Shown: positions 18,313 to 26,750, counted from the first letter of the stretch. The stretch is 64,000 nucleotides of DNA from Flavobacterium zhairuonense (GCF_004352915.1 NZ_SJSY01000071.1:186001-250000), one strand, 5' to 3'. Program-made: numbers and translations. The notes: generated by a model from the letters alone, not told the origin.

Positions 18313-18478
18313 ATATAGTCCCTACGGGACAGAATTTAAATGTGTAATTTATTTTTTCTACCAATATTAAATCTCTATTATTTAAGGATGTTTTTTTTGG
18401 ATTAAATTCCGGTAGGAATTAAATGTTGGTAGCAAAAAGATATTTAGAAAAGTTGAGAATGTCCCGTAGGGACTATAT
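18313..18478. repeat. REP-like nested palindromic element
   Basis: A perfect 19-bp inverted repeat frames the element: ATATAGTCCCTACGGGACA (18313-18331) and TGTCCCGTAGGGACTATAT (18460-18478). Inside are a second imperfect pair (TTTTTTCTACCAATATTAAA at 18353 and ATTAAATGTTGGTAGCAAAA at 18418) and a central AATTCC-GGTA-GGAATT (18405-18420). The whole 166 bases could fold into one long cruciform. It has no coding frame. Confidence 0.85.
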
Positions 18479-18545
18479 ATTGCGAGCAAAGTGTTTTTCG
18501 CGTGAGGGATAGAGCTAAGCTACCGAAGTAGCAGCGAAAGCCCGA
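18479..18545. other. Non-coding leader of a strong hairpin, possible structured RNA
   Basis: The GC-richer stretch TTTTTCGCGTGAGGGATAG, AGCTAAGCTACCGAAGTAGC and AGCGAAAGCCCGACACC lies between the palindromic element and the 25-bp hairpin that follows. GCTAC-CGAA-GTAGC is itself a small stem-loop. It has no coding frame and is not explained by the neighbouring genes. Confidence 0.5.
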
Positions 18546-18606
18546 CACCAATAAAAAAAGGAGCCGACTAAGCGTTTTGCATAGTTGGCTCCTTTTTTTA
18601 TTGGTG
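18546..18606. terminator. Very strong bidirectional terminator hairpin
   Basis: A perfect 20-bp stem (CACCAATAAAAAAAGGAGCC with GGCTCCTTTTTTTATTGGTG) is extended by GACTA/TAGTT to about 25 bp around an 11-base loop. It lies between the convergent FAD dehydrogenase and quinone oxidoreductase genes and contains T tracts in both directions. Confidence 0.9.
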
Positions 18607-18624
18607 GCACGCCCAGATTATTAA

Positions 18625-19584
18625 TTACGGAATTAAAATTATTTTTCCAGTACTTTTTCTGCTTTCCAGAAAATCATGCGCCAGCTTTCCTTCAGATAAT
18701 TTGAAAGATGTTGGTTCAGAAAGTTTGATTTTTCCTTCGGCAATCCAGCTGAATAATTGTGTTGCGCGTTTGATGCGTTCTTCTTTAGAATTTAAATAGC
18801 TCCACAAATCGCCTCCGGTTAAGGTTTTTGAACCGTCCATAAGCATCCTTGGATCTACAGGCGCAGGATCTCCTCCGGCCATTCCAAAGAAAACTACTTG
18901 TCCACATTCTTTTGTGACTTCGAAACTTTCTGCTAAAGTGCTTCCGATACTGTCGTAAACAACATCGACACCTTTTGAAGAAATTTCGAAAACCTGTGAT
19001 TTCCAATCGTCATTATAAAGTAAAACATGATCAGCACCTTGCTCAAAACCAACTTTTGCTTTTTCTGAAGAAGAGGTTAATCCAATTACATTTGCACCAA
19101 AAAGCTTGCTAATTTGAGTCAGAATTTGCCCAACGCCGCCAGCAACAGCATGAATTAATACGGTTTCTCCTTTTGCAGTTTTATGACTGTCGGTTGCTAA
19201 ATAATGTGCGGTTAGACCTTGCAATAAAACTGAAGCAGCCGTTTCGAAAGAAACTGCTTCGGGCAAAGGCAAAACATGATTTGTGTTTACAGCGACCAAC
19301 TCTGCATTTGCAAAGGGAACATCGGCGAAAGCTACACGGTCTCCAACTTTATATTCTGGGTGATTATTAGCATCAACAACAATTCCGGCGCCTTCATAAC
19401 CGGCAATAAAAGGCGGATTTCCTTTTAAATGATAATTTCCTTTTCGTCTGTAAACATCGGCAAAGTTTAATCCGATGGCTTTCATTTCGACTAAAATTTC
19501 ATCAGATTTTAATTGAGGATTTGGAATTTCGATATATTCTAAAACATCTGAATCTCCGAATTTAGAGAAGGTAAGTGCTTTCAT
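18625..19584 (-). CDS. Quinone oxidoreductase-like zinc-independent MDR alcohol dehydrogenase
   Basis: A 319-residue medium-chain dehydrogenase/reductase. The N-terminal GroES-like domain has GLNFADVYRRKG and GYEGAGIVV, and the NADP-binding domain has the motif HAVAGGVGQILTQISKLFGA. The zinc-ligand Cys/His pairs of true alcohol dehydrogenases are absent, which fits the NADPH:quinone reductase (Qor/zeta-crystallin) branch. The C-terminal KSTGKIILIP is also typical. It is monocistronic; a hairpin separates it from the upstream cupin gene. The natural substrate is unknown. Confidence 0.9.
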   Translation of the reverse strand: MKALTFSKFGDSDVLEYIEIPNPQLKSDEILVEMKAIGLNFADVYRRKGNYHLKGNPPFIAGYEGAGIVVDANNHPEYKVGDRVAFADVPFANAELVAVNTNHVLPLPEAVSFETAASVLLQGLTAHYLATDSHKTAKGETVLIHAVAGGVGQILTQISKLFGANVIGLTSSSEKAKVGFEQGADHVLLYNDDWKSQVFEISSKGVDVVYDSIGSTLAESFEVTKECGQVVFFGMAGGDPAPVDPRMLMDGSKTLTGGDLWSYLNSKEERIKRATQLFSWIAEGKIKLSEPTSFKLSEGKLAHDFLESRKSTGKIILIP

Positions 19585-19654
19585 ATTTTAAATTTTTAAG
19601 TTTACAAAGAACGAAAAATATATTGGCTCCATTTTAAAGATAATCTTTAAAAAA

Positions 19655-19686
19655 AAAGTAACAACTTGAATTCAGGTTGTTACTTT
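19655..19686 (-). terminator. Terminator of the cupin gene
   Basis: A 16-bp stem with one G-T pair and no spacer (AAAGTAACAACTTGAA / TTCAGGTTGTTACTTT). Read on the minus strand it is followed by a run of Ts, so it ends the cupin transcript. Confidence 0.8.
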
Positions 19687-19722
19687 GAGTTAAATTAAAA
19701 AGGTTGGGATATCGGTTATGGT

Positions 19723-20100
19723 TTATTTTTTAGTTTTTATTTCTGTTACAATCAAATTAACAGTTGTATCTCCTAAATTTTTTGCCATATGTGTAACAGC
19801 TGGTATGTACATGGCATCTCCGGCTTTAATATCCATAACAATGGGAGCTTTGCCTTTATCGGTTATTTCAATTTTTCCATCAGCCAATGCATAGATGGTG
19901 TGATCAGGATGATGATGCCATGGAATTGTTTCTCCAGGATTAATCTCAACTTGCAATATTCTTACTCTTTCATTCTCAAGAAGTACCTTTTTATATGCAT
20001 TAGGCGCTACTTTTAATGGGTCTTGTGCATAGATATTCACACTTAATATAAAAAGTAATAGTAGGAACAGAGGCATTAAATTCTTTTTAATTGTTTTCAT
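19723..20100 (-). CDS. Exported cupin-domain protein
   Basis: A 125-residue protein with a signal peptide (LMPLFLLLLFILSVNIYAQ). The mature part is a single cupin barrel: ETIPWHHHPDHTIYALADGK gives the HxH-x-E-like metal-binding strand, and KAGDAMYIPAVTHMAKNLGD gives the second histidine motif. Function is likely periplasmic metal-dependent binding or catalysis; substrate unknown. It is preceded by a ~530-base region without a convincing gene. Confidence 0.85.
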   Translation of the reverse strand: MKTIKKNLMPLFLLLLFILSVNIYAQDPLKVAPNAYKKVLLENERVRILQVEINPGETIPWHHHPDHTIYALADGKIEITDKGKAPIVMDIKAGDAMYIPAVTHMAKNLGDTTVNLIVTEIKTKK

Positions 20101-20560
20101 TTCATTTCTTTTTTATTGGTTAAATTTTCCCAGAATTGTTTATTACGTGTTCTTTTTGAAAACTTTGTCATGGTTGCATTTTGTGAAAAAGACAAAGTTC
20201 TCTTGCAGTGCATTTTTTTTAATTAATGCGAAGAGGCAGATTTTTCCTGATTCGAAAAATTACGGTTAGGATATTCAGCTAGAAAAATTGGATTTCATTT
20301 CGCAGATGTGGGATCTTCGGATTTGGGTAATGCAGATCTCCACGTCGCTTGTTTGAATCCGTCATTTTTTTTCGGCTTATCTTCACTGGTTTGGGAAATT
20401 GAAGTGCGATAAATAGTGTCTATTTTGGGACTACTAATTTACAAAAAAATGAGATGTGGAATGTTCTTAAAATCAAATTATTAGTCTTACTCTTGCCTGT
20501 AGTGTATTTGTTTTTAGTTATTTGTATTTGTTTTAATCCGAATATTCGTGAAATTATACA
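20101..20560. other. Region without a convincing gene; possible decayed coding remnants
   Basis: No ORF with a normal start is present. On the minus strand a 47-codon open stretch (20295-20438) encodes a protein-like tail containing DGFKQATWRSALPKSEDPTS but has no ATG, GTG or TTG start. A second 38-codon minus-strand stretch just before the cupin ends in HDKVFKKNT. These may be remnants of a decayed gene or chance; no promoter box is clear. Confidence 0.4.
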
Positions 20561-20607
20561 ACAACAAAGCCATTGTAAATACTTTTTATTTACAATGGCT
20601 TTGTTGT
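20561..20607. repeat. Perfect 20-bp inverted repeat after pepP
   Basis: ACAACAAAGCCATTGTAAAT (20561-20580) and its exact reverse complement (20588-20607) flank a 7-base loop. It lies just beyond the stop of the aminopeptidase gene. It lacks a T tract on the minus side, so it may be a 3'-end stabilising stem rather than a classical terminator. Confidence 0.8.
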
Positions 20608-20634
20608 TAGGTTGCTTTTGAAAGCTTTTCGGTT

Positions 20635-22038
20635 TTATATTTTAGGGAATTTCATTTCATTAAAAGTGCTTTTTTGTTTAGCCATTGCCTCGACATCCTG
20701 CCATTTTCTTGGAGATTCGGCTGAAAGATTTTCGTATGAATCTTTTTTCATTAAAATATCATCTTCGATACGAACGCCAATATTCCACCACTTTTTATCG
20801 CATTTACTGCCTGCTGGAATATAGATTCCTGGTTCAACAGTAAGAATCATGTTTTCTTTTAAAGTTCCCATGTAATTTCCTTTGTCGTGAACATCCAAGC
20901 CAAGAAAATGCGAACATCCGTGAGGATAATAAATTCGTGCATCTTTAGGGTCTGTTATAATTCCTAATTTAATGAGGCCTGCTGCGACTACTTCTCTGGA
21001 TCTTTTGTTTAAATTCTGAATTGGAGTTCCTTCTTTGCAAAGTTTAAAAACTTCTTCTTGAGCTTCATAAACTATTTGGTAAATGGCTTTTTGTTCTTCA
21101 GTAAATTTTCCGTTTGCAGGAACTGTTCTGGTAACGTCTGCCGAATATCCATGATATTCGGAACCAACGTCCATTAATAACAATTGATTTTCCATTTTTG
21201 AAGCATTGTTTTCTCCGTAATGTAAAATACAACCATTTGCTCCAACACCAACAATTGGAGGATAGCCTTCATCTTCGGCGCCATAATGTCTGTGAACATA
21301 CATGTGAATTCCATCTGCTTCATTTTCGCTCATGTCTGGGCCAACAGCTTTCATAACTTCATTGTGCGCAATGCATGAAAGTTTTACGGTTTTGCGCATT
21401 AAATCAAGTTCTTCGGGAGTTTTTATTTCGCGAAGAGAATTGGTAATGTTGGTAAATAAATCTGTAGAAGATTCGTTTTCTTGCGTAATTGAAGCTTTGG
21501 ATTTAAAAATCTGAATTAATCCAAAAAGATCGAATCCGCTTTTGTCGTTGGTTAGATCTGTTGGGATTTTATCGTAAATTATCTTGTCAAATTTTTGAAA
21601 ATCAATTTTAAAAGCATTAAAATCTTTTCCGTTGTAAGCGGTTGAAAATCCTAGTTTCGATTTAGCGCCTTCAACACCTAAACGTCTTCCTGTCCACATT
21701 TCACGATTAGCGTTTCTTTCTCTCACAAAAAGGATTTCATTGTATTTTTCATCTCCCTGTGGTTCTTTAAAAATCAATAAAACACCATCAGCTTCTTTGT
21801 AGCCTGATAAATAATACATATCTGGGTTTGCGTGATAATTGTAATTAACGTCTTTTGAGAAAACTCTTTCCGGATATGAGAAAATTACAGCGACAGAATT
21901 GGCAGGCATCAAAGCTCTGAAGGCTTCACGACGACCTTTGTGAAATTCTTTTGAAAGATAATCTGTTGGGAGGTTTTCTTGCGCCTGAATTTGTGAGAAG
22001 GAAAACAAAACGGCAAAGAAAAATAGTAATTGCTTCAT
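20635..22038 (-). CDS. Secreted aminopeptidase P (Xaa-Pro aminopeptidase)
   Basis: A 467-residue M24B metallopeptidase that removes N-terminal residues before proline. A signal peptide (MKQLLFFFAVLFSFSQIQAQ) sends it to the periplasm or outside. The N-terminal AMPP_N domain covers about 30-180. The C-terminal pita-bread fold shows the dinuclear metal ligands: LLMDVGSEYHGYSADVTRT (two Asp), HFLGLDVHD (His), LTVEPGIY (Glu) and VRIEDDIL (Glu). It is monocistronic, between a stable hairpin and a promoter region of ~250 bases. Confidence 0.93.
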   Translation of the reverse strand: MKQLLFFFAVLFSFSQIQAQENLPTDYLSKEFHKGRREAFRALMPANSVAVIFSYPERVFSKDVNYNYHANPDMYYLSGYKEADGVLLIFKEPQGDEKYNEILFVRERNANREMWTGRRLGVEGAKSKLGFSTAYNGKDFNAFKIDFQKFDKIIYDKIPTDLTNDKSGFDLFGLIQIFKSKASITQENESSTDLFTNITNSLREIKTPEELDLMRKTVKLSCIAHNEVMKAVGPDMSENEADGIHMYVHRHYGAEDEGYPPIVGVGANGCILHYGENNASKMENQLLLMDVGSEYHGYSADVTRTVPANGKFTEEQKAIYQIVYEAQEEVFKLCKEGTPIQNLNKRSREVVAAGLIKLGIITDPKDARIYYPHGCSHFLGLDVHDKGNYMGTLKENMILTVEPGIYIPAGSKCDKKWWNIGVRIEDDILMKKDSYENLSAESPRKWQDVEAMAKQKSTFNEMKFPKI

Positions 22039-22289
22039 TTTTTTGGCTTTTTATTGATGATTTTTGGTTTTTTGATTAGTGCAAATTACAAAAAAAATAG
22101 AATCACAAATTGTAATTTAAATGTTTGATTAATATTATTTTAAGCAAAATGATGTAACTTAGAGATCAGAAAATTTCGATTTGCAGTGAAATTTAAGCTT
22201 AAAAAGGCATGAATCTTGAGAATGGAACGTTTATAACAGAATTTTAATCTTCAAAAAACAAATTTTATTAATCTTTAAAAATGCATTTT

Positions 22290-22727
22290 ATGAAAAAATA
22301 TACGCTTGCTATTGTTTCAGTTTTAACTTTGTTGCTTTATTCGTGTATGGCATCGAAAGGCGCTAATAATGGAGGAGATCTTTTTGGCTCAACTTGGGAA
22401 TTGGAATATATTTCTGGACCGAGAATTGCTTTTGAAGGTTTGTATCCAAATAAAAAACCTGAAATTACTTTTGATCAAAAAGAGACAAAAGTTTTTGGAA
22501 ATAATGGATGCAACGGATATAGTGCGCCTTATACATTAAAAGGGAATTCTTTGACTTTTGGGGAGCCAGGACCATCTACATTAATGTTTTGTGATGGAGG
22601 AGGAGAACAGCAATTTTTGCAACAAATGAAAAAAATCACAAGCTATTCTATTGATAAAGATGGGAAATTGATTTTGAATGAAGGCGATGTAGCAATGATG
22701 CGATTCAAAAAAGTAGCTAAAAAATAA
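22290..22727 (+). CDS. META-domain lipoprotein
   Basis: A 145-residue lipoprotein. The signal peptide ends in a lipobox LLYSC, and the mature part is one META (HslJ-like) domain: GSTWELEYISG at the first strand, FGNNGCNGYSAPY (the conserved N-G-C-N segment) and PSTLMFCDGGG-EQQFLQQM. The domain is linked in other bacteria to heat-shock-induced outer-membrane proteins of unknown role. An ATG nine bases earlier (22281) is also possible, but 22290 gives the standard MKK signal. Confidence 0.9.
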   Translation: MKKYTLAIVSVLTLLLYSCMASKGANNGGDLFGSTWELEYISGPRIAFEGLYPNKKPEITFDQKETKVFGNNGCNGYSAPYTLKGNSLTFGEPGPSTLMFCDGGGEQQFLQQMKKITSYSIDKDGKLILNEGDVAMMRFKKVAKK

Positions 22728-22762
22728 TTTAAGCTTTTTGAACTTTGTCAAAGTTGAAGCTA

Positions 22763-22806
22763 AAAAGAAAAGGGGAAATGAATCAATTCATTTCCCCTTT
22801 TCTTTT
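22763..22806. terminator. Bidirectional terminator between META lipoprotein and msrA
   Basis: A 21-bp perfect stem (AAAAGAAAAGGGGAAATGAAT and its complement) with almost no spacer. It overlaps the msrA stop codon and has A and T tracts on either side. Confidence 0.85.
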
Positions 22807-23416
22807 ATGATTTCTTTTTTAGTTTGTCTTTAAAGACTTTCTCGAATTTTTCTATTTTCGGCTGAATGACCATTTTGCAATACGGCTGATTTTTATTGTT
22901 GGCATAATAATTTTGATGATAATCTTCGGCTTTGTAAAAAACTTTGAAAGGTTCAACTTTAGTTACAATCGGATTATTATAAACTTTTGCTTTGTTAAGT
23001 TCGGCAATAATACTTTGTGCGGCCTTTTTTTGTTCTTCGTTTTTATAAAAAATCACAGAACGGTATTGTGTTCCAACATCTGCGCCTTGACGATTTAAAG
23101 TTGTAGGATCGTGAACTGTAAAAAAGACTTTGAAGATTTCATTAATATCAGTTACGTTTTTATCGTATGTAATTTGAACAACTTCGGCATGACCGGTTTC
23201 TCCGGTGCAAACTTCTTCGTAAGTAGGATTAGGGACATTTCCTCCAGAAAATCCAGAAACCACAGATTTTACTCCGTCTAAATTTTCATAAACTGCTTCA
23301 ACACACCAGTAACATCCGCCACCGAGCGTAATAGTTTCAAGATTTGAAGGTTTTTTGTTTTGAGAAAATCCGTTCAATGACAAAACAGACAAGCAAATTA
23401 AGAATATATTTTTCAT
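22805..23416 (-). CDS. msrA: Exported peptide-methionine (S)-S-oxide reductase
   Basis: A 203-residue MsrA that repairs S-form methionine sulfoxide. An N-terminal signal peptide (MKNIFLICLSVLSLNGFSQ) places it in the envelope. The catalytic motif is GGGCYWCVEA (C35 nucleophile, C38), followed by TGHAEVVQI and the DPTTLNRQGADVGTQYRS block. It lies eight bases downstream of msrB on the same strand, making an envelope methionine-repair pair covering both sulfoxide forms. Confidence 0.95.
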   Translation of the reverse strand: MKNIFLICLSVLSLNGFSQNKKPSNLETITLGGGCYWCVEAVYENLDGVKSVVSGFSGGNVPNPTYEEVCTGETGHAEVVQITYDKNVTDINEIFKVFFTVHDPTTLNRQGADVGTQYRSVIFYKNEEQKKAAQSIIAELNKAKVYNNPIVTKVEPFKVFYKAEDYHQNYYANNKNQPYCKMVIQPKIEKFEKVFKDKLKKKS

Positions 23417-23424
23417 AGCATAAA

Positions 23425-23979
23425 TTATTTAGAATCGGGAATAAAATCTAAAGCAATTGAGTTCATGCAATAACGTTTTCCAGTTGGTTCTGGGCCGTCG
23501 TCAAATAAATGCCCTAAATGTCCACCGCAACGCCCGCAAAGCGCCTCGATTCGGTCCATTCCATATGAATCATCATTTTTGAAAATTATGCTGGTTTTAT
23601 TTTCTTGTTCAAAAAAACTTGGCCAACCACAACTGCTTGAAAATTTAGCGGTCGATCTAAAAAGTTTGTTGCCACAAGAAGCGCAATAATAGGTTCCTTT
23701 TTCATCAGTATTCCAATATTTTCCTGTAAAAGGTCTTTCGGTATCCGCTTTACGCATTACTGCAAAAACATCTTCTGGAAGAACCTTTTTCCATTCGGCA
23801 TCGCTTACGTTTAATTTGGTTGTATCAGTATTCGAATAATATGGGTTTCCAGGTTTGCTGATTTTGTTTTCCATAGCAACGGTTTTAGCAGGCTGTTTTT
23901 TTGTGTTTTGACCGCAGGCTTGTAGAATAAAAAGCGGTAGTAAAAAACAAAGACTTAAAATTAGATTTTTAGATTTCAT
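23425..23979 (-). CDS. msrB: Lipoprotein peptide-methionine (R)-S-oxide reductase
   Basis: A 184-residue MsrB with a lipoprotein signal (lipobox LQAC). It keeps the zinc cysteines (YYCASCGNK and ALCGRCGGH) and the catalytic Cys171 in RYCMNS. The core block FSSSCGWPSFFEQ and GHLGHLFDDGPEPTG are canonical. It pairs with msrA eight bases downstream. Membrane anchoring suggests repair of periplasmic or surface proteins damaged by oxidants. Confidence 0.96.
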   Translation of the reverse strand: MKSKNLILSLCFLLPLFILQACGQNTKKQPAKTVAMENKISKPGNPYYSNTDTTKLNVSDAEWKKVLPEDVFAVMRKADTERPFTGKYWNTDEKGTYYCASCGNKLFRSTAKFSSSCGWPSFFEQENKTSIIFKNDDSYGMDRIEALCGRCGGHLGHLFDDGPEPTGKRYCMNSIALDFIPDSK

Positions 23980-24248
23980 AAATTTTTTGGTGCTTTAATC
24001 TGTATTTCAAAGATACGTCGAGATTTAGCTTCAAATTACAGCTGGAGTTATTATTGAGATTTTTTTAAGTGTGTTTTAACTTTTTATTAGTTACGTAAAA
24101 TAATGCAATGTAGTTTTTATGTCTTAATTTTAACAGCTTTTAATTTTTAATATAAAATATAATGCTGTAAATCAATAAAATAGAAAATGGGTTTTGAGCT
24201 TAGATTTTAACTAACTTAATTAGCATTTTTAAGCCATTTCTTTTTTCG

Positions 24249-24256
24249 TATTTTTG
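24249..24256 (+). promoter_or_regulatory. Bacteroidota -7 box (TATTTTTG) before idi
   Basis: An exact TAnnTTTG box lies 18 bases before the idi ATG at 24274, which would give a very short leader. It probably drives idi, queD and bcp. Confidence 0.5.
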
Positions 24257-24273
24257 TTTGCTTAAGAAGCCTT

Positions 24274-24801
24274 ATGACAGAAGAAAACGTAATATTAGTT
24301 AATCAAAACGATGAACAAATTGGCTTAATGCCAAAATTAGAAGCACATGAAAAAGCGCTTTTGCACCGTGCCTTTTCAGTTTTTATTTTAAATAGTAAAA
24401 ACGAAATAATGTTGCAGCAACGTGCTCATCATAAATACCATTCGCCTTTGCTTTGGACAAACACTTGTTGCAGTCATCAAAGAGAAGGAGAAACCAACAT
24501 TGAAGCGGGAAGCCGAAGATTATTTGAAGAAATGGGATTTAAAGCCGAATTGAAAGAGCTTTTTCATTTTATTTATAAAGCGCCTTTTGACAATGGTTTA
24601 ACGGAGCACGAACTTGACCATGTTATGATTGGTTATTATAATGATGAACCAAACATAAATCTAGATGAGGTCGAAGCTTGGAAATGGATGAGCATTGAAG
24701 ATGTAAAAAAGGATATTGAAAAACAACCCGAAATTTATACCGTATGGTTTAAGATAATTTTTGATGAATTTGATCATTATTTGGAAGACCATAAATTATA
24801 A
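24274..24801 (+). CDS. idi: Isopentenyl-diphosphate delta-isomerase, type 1
   Basis: A 175-residue Nudix-fold enzyme that interconverts IPP and DMAPP for isoprenoid synthesis. The catalytic cysteine lies in TNTCCSH (residues 63-68), the Nudix-type box in GSRRLFEEMGF (79-89) and the second acid in EHELDH (111-116). HHKYHSPLLWTN is also characteristic. It is the first of a closely spaced run idi-queD-bcp. Confidence 0.95.
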   Translation: MTEENVILVNQNDEQIGLMPKLEAHEKALLHRAFSVFILNSKNEIMLQQRAHHKYHSPLLWTNTCCSHQREGETNIEAGSRRLFEEMGFKAELKELFHFIYKAPFDNGLTEHELDHVMIGYYNDEPNINLDEVEAWKWMSIEDVKKDIEKQPEIYTVWFKIIFDEFDHYLEDHKL

Positions 24802-24823
24802 CCAAAGCAACCAAAAAACCTAA

Positions 24824-25234
24824 ATGAGAGTAACCATATCAAGAAAAGCACATTTTAATGCTGCGCATCGATTACACAGGAAAGATTGGACAGACGAAAA
24901 AAACAATGCTGTTTTTGGAAAATGTAATAATCCCAACTTTCATGGTCACAATTATGGTTTGACGGTTAGTGTTACAGGAAAAATTGACCCGGAAACTGGT
25001 TTTGTTTTAGATGTGAAAGTATTAGCGGATATCATACTTGAAGAAGTGGAGATTCCGTTTGATCACAAAAACCTAAATCTGGATGTTCCAGAATTTCAGG
25101 ATTTGAATCCAACAGCCGAAAATATTGCTGTTGTGATATGGAATAAAATTAAAAAAAGAATTCAGCCCGATTTTGATCTAGAAATCGTGCTTTATGAAAC
25201 AGACCGCAATTTTGTAACTTATAAAGGAGAATAA
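24824..25234 (+). CDS. queD: 6-carboxytetrahydropterin synthase (QueD/PTPS family)
   Basis: A 136-residue T-fold enzyme. Zinc ligands H15, H40 and H42 (FNAAHRL and NFHGHNY), the catalytic Cys34 in FGKCNN, and the substrate-binding Glu in PTAENIAV are present. It converts 7,8-dihydroneopterin triphosphate to 6-carboxytetrahydropterin for queuosine, although a 6-pyruvoyl-tetrahydropterin synthase role cannot be excluded. It follows idi by 22 bases and precedes bcp by three. Confidence 0.9.
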   Translation: MRVTISRKAHFNAAHRLHRKDWTDEKNNAVFGKCNNPNFHGHNYGLTVSVTGKIDPETGFVLDVKVLADIILEEVEIPFDHKNLNLDVPEFQDLNPTAENIAVVIWNKIKKRIQPDFDLEIVLYETDRNFVTYKGE

Positions 25235-25237
25235 TAA

Positions 25238-25696
25238 ATGTCATTAAAAATAGGAGATATAGTTCCGAATTTTACTGCAAAAGATAGTCATGGGGAACTT
25301 TTTGAAAGCAAAAGCTTTTTAGGGATAAAGCCACTCGTAATTTATTTTTATCCGAAAGATAACACGCCGGGTTGTACTACCGAAGCCTGTAGTTTTCGCG
25401 ATCAATATGAAGATTTTAAAGATTTAGGCGCTGAAGTTATTGGTATCAGCAGTGATAGTGTCAAATCACATCACAAATTTGCCAATAAGCACAAGCTGCC
25501 TTTTATTTTGTTGTCAGATCAAGATAAAAGATTGAGGCAATTGTTTGGGGTGCGAAATAACCTTTTTGGACTTTTGCCAGGAAGAGTAACTTATATCGTA
25601 GATCGCAATGGTGTCGTAATTTTGATTTTTGATAGCATGAATGCGGCAAAACACATTCCGAAAGCATTGGAAACGATTAAAGAATTAGTATTATAA
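25238..25696 (+). CDS. bcp: Bcp-type thiol peroxidase (peroxiredoxin)
   Basis: A 152-residue peroxiredoxin of the Bcp/PrxQ class. Peroxidatic Cys46 and resolving Cys51 are five residues apart in TPGCTTEACSFRD, the atypical two-cysteine form. It reduces hydroperoxides with thioredoxin. It starts three bases after queD; the ATG is preceded by AGGAGA, one of the few visible ribosome binding sites here. Confidence 0.95.
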   Translation: MSLKIGDIVPNFTAKDSHGELFESKSFLGIKPLVIYFYPKDNTPGCTTEACSFRDQYEDFKDLGAEVIGISSDSVKSHHKFANKHKLPFILLSDQDKRLRQLFGVRNNLFGLLPGRVTYIVDRNGVVILIFDSMNAAKHIPKALETIKELVL

Positions 25697-25709
25697 ATTA
25701 AGGGAATAG

Positions 25710-25733
25710 TATTATTTCAATATTGAAATAATA
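25710..25733. repeat. Perfect 24-bp palindrome upstream of manA
   Basis: TATTATTTCAAT (25710-25721) is followed immediately by its exact reverse complement ATTGAAATAATA. It is AT-rich, 14 bases after the bcp stop and 32 bases before the manA ATG. It has no T tract, so it is more like an operator than a terminator. Confidence 0.7.
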
Positions 25734-25765
25734 AAGATATTAGCTAAAACAAAACAATAATAAAC

Positions 25766-26728
25766 ATGCAATTTTATCCATTACAATTTGAGCCTATTTT
25801 AAAAGAAAGAATCTGGGGAGGAGAAAAACTTAAAACTTTATTGAATAAACCAATTACTTCTAAAATTACTGGCGAAAGCTGGGAACTTTCTACAGTAGAA
25901 GGCGATGTTAGCGTAGTTTCAAATGGCGCTTTAAAAGGAAAATCATTAATGCAGTTAATTGATGAAACTCCAAATGAAATTCTTGGAACAAAGGTTTATG
26001 AGCGTTTTGGAAAGCAATTTCCGTTGCTTTTTAAATATCTTGACGCTCGCGAAGATCTTTCAATTCAGGTTCATCCAAATGATAAATTGGCAAAAGAACG
26101 TCATAATTCTTTCGGGAAAACGGAAATGTGGTATGTAATGCAAGCCGATGCTGATGCAAGAATTATTGTGGGATTTAAAGAAAACTCAAGCAAAGAGGAA
26201 TATTTAAAGCATTTGAATGATAATACATTGGTTTCGATTTTAGATGGTGTAAAAGCAAAATCTGGCGATGTTTTCTTTTTAGAAACAGGAACAGTTCATG
26301 CGATTGGAGCAGGATTAGTTGTTGCCGAAATTCAACAAACTTCAGATATTACTTATCGTTTGTATGATTTTGATCGTGTAGATGCACAAGGAAATAAAAG
26401 AGAATTGCACGTAGATTTAGCGCTTGACGCAATCAATTACAATAAAGTTGATACTCAAAAAAAATACGAAACAAAAGAAAACGTTTCGAATACGGTTGTC
26501 GATTGTCCTTATTTTACAACAAATTTAATTCCGTTAGAAAATAAAGTCGAAGTTTCTAAATCCGGAGAAACATTTACAGTATATATGTGTGTTGAAGGAA
26601 GTTTTGAAATTGAATTTGATGGTTTTAAACATACATACATAAAAGGAGATACGGTTTTGGTTCCAGCTGCGATAAATGCATTTGTCTTGAGCGGAAAAGC
26701 TTCAATTTTAGAAATTTACATTTCATAG
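25766..26728 (+). CDS. manA: Mannose-6-phosphate isomerase, class I
   Basis: A 320-residue zinc-dependent cupin enzyme that interconverts fructose-6-phosphate and mannose-6-phosphate, supplying GDP-mannose for polysaccharides. RIWGGEKLK, the metal-site segments LSIQVHPND and KTEMWYVM, and the second cupin segment FFLETGTVHAIGAGLVVAEI are all clear. Its length is the short bacterial form of the family. A perfect palindrome sits in its leader. Confidence 0.93.
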   Translation: MQFYPLQFEPILKERIWGGEKLKTLLNKPITSKITGESWELSTVEGDVSVVSNGALKGKSLMQLIDETPNEILGTKVYERFGKQFPLLFKYLDAREDLSIQVHPNDKLAKERHNSFGKTEMWYVMQADADARIIVGFKENSSKEEYLKHLNDNTLVSILDGVKAKSGDVFFLETGTVHAIGAGLVVAEIQQTSDITYRLYDFDRVDAQGNKRELHVDLALDAINYNKVDTQKKYETKENVSNTVVDCPYFTTNLIPLENKVEVSKSGETFTVYMCVEGSFEIEFDGFKHTYIKGDTVLVPAAINAFVLSGKASILEIYIS

Positions 26729-26750
26729 CGCTTAATATAAAGAATATGTG

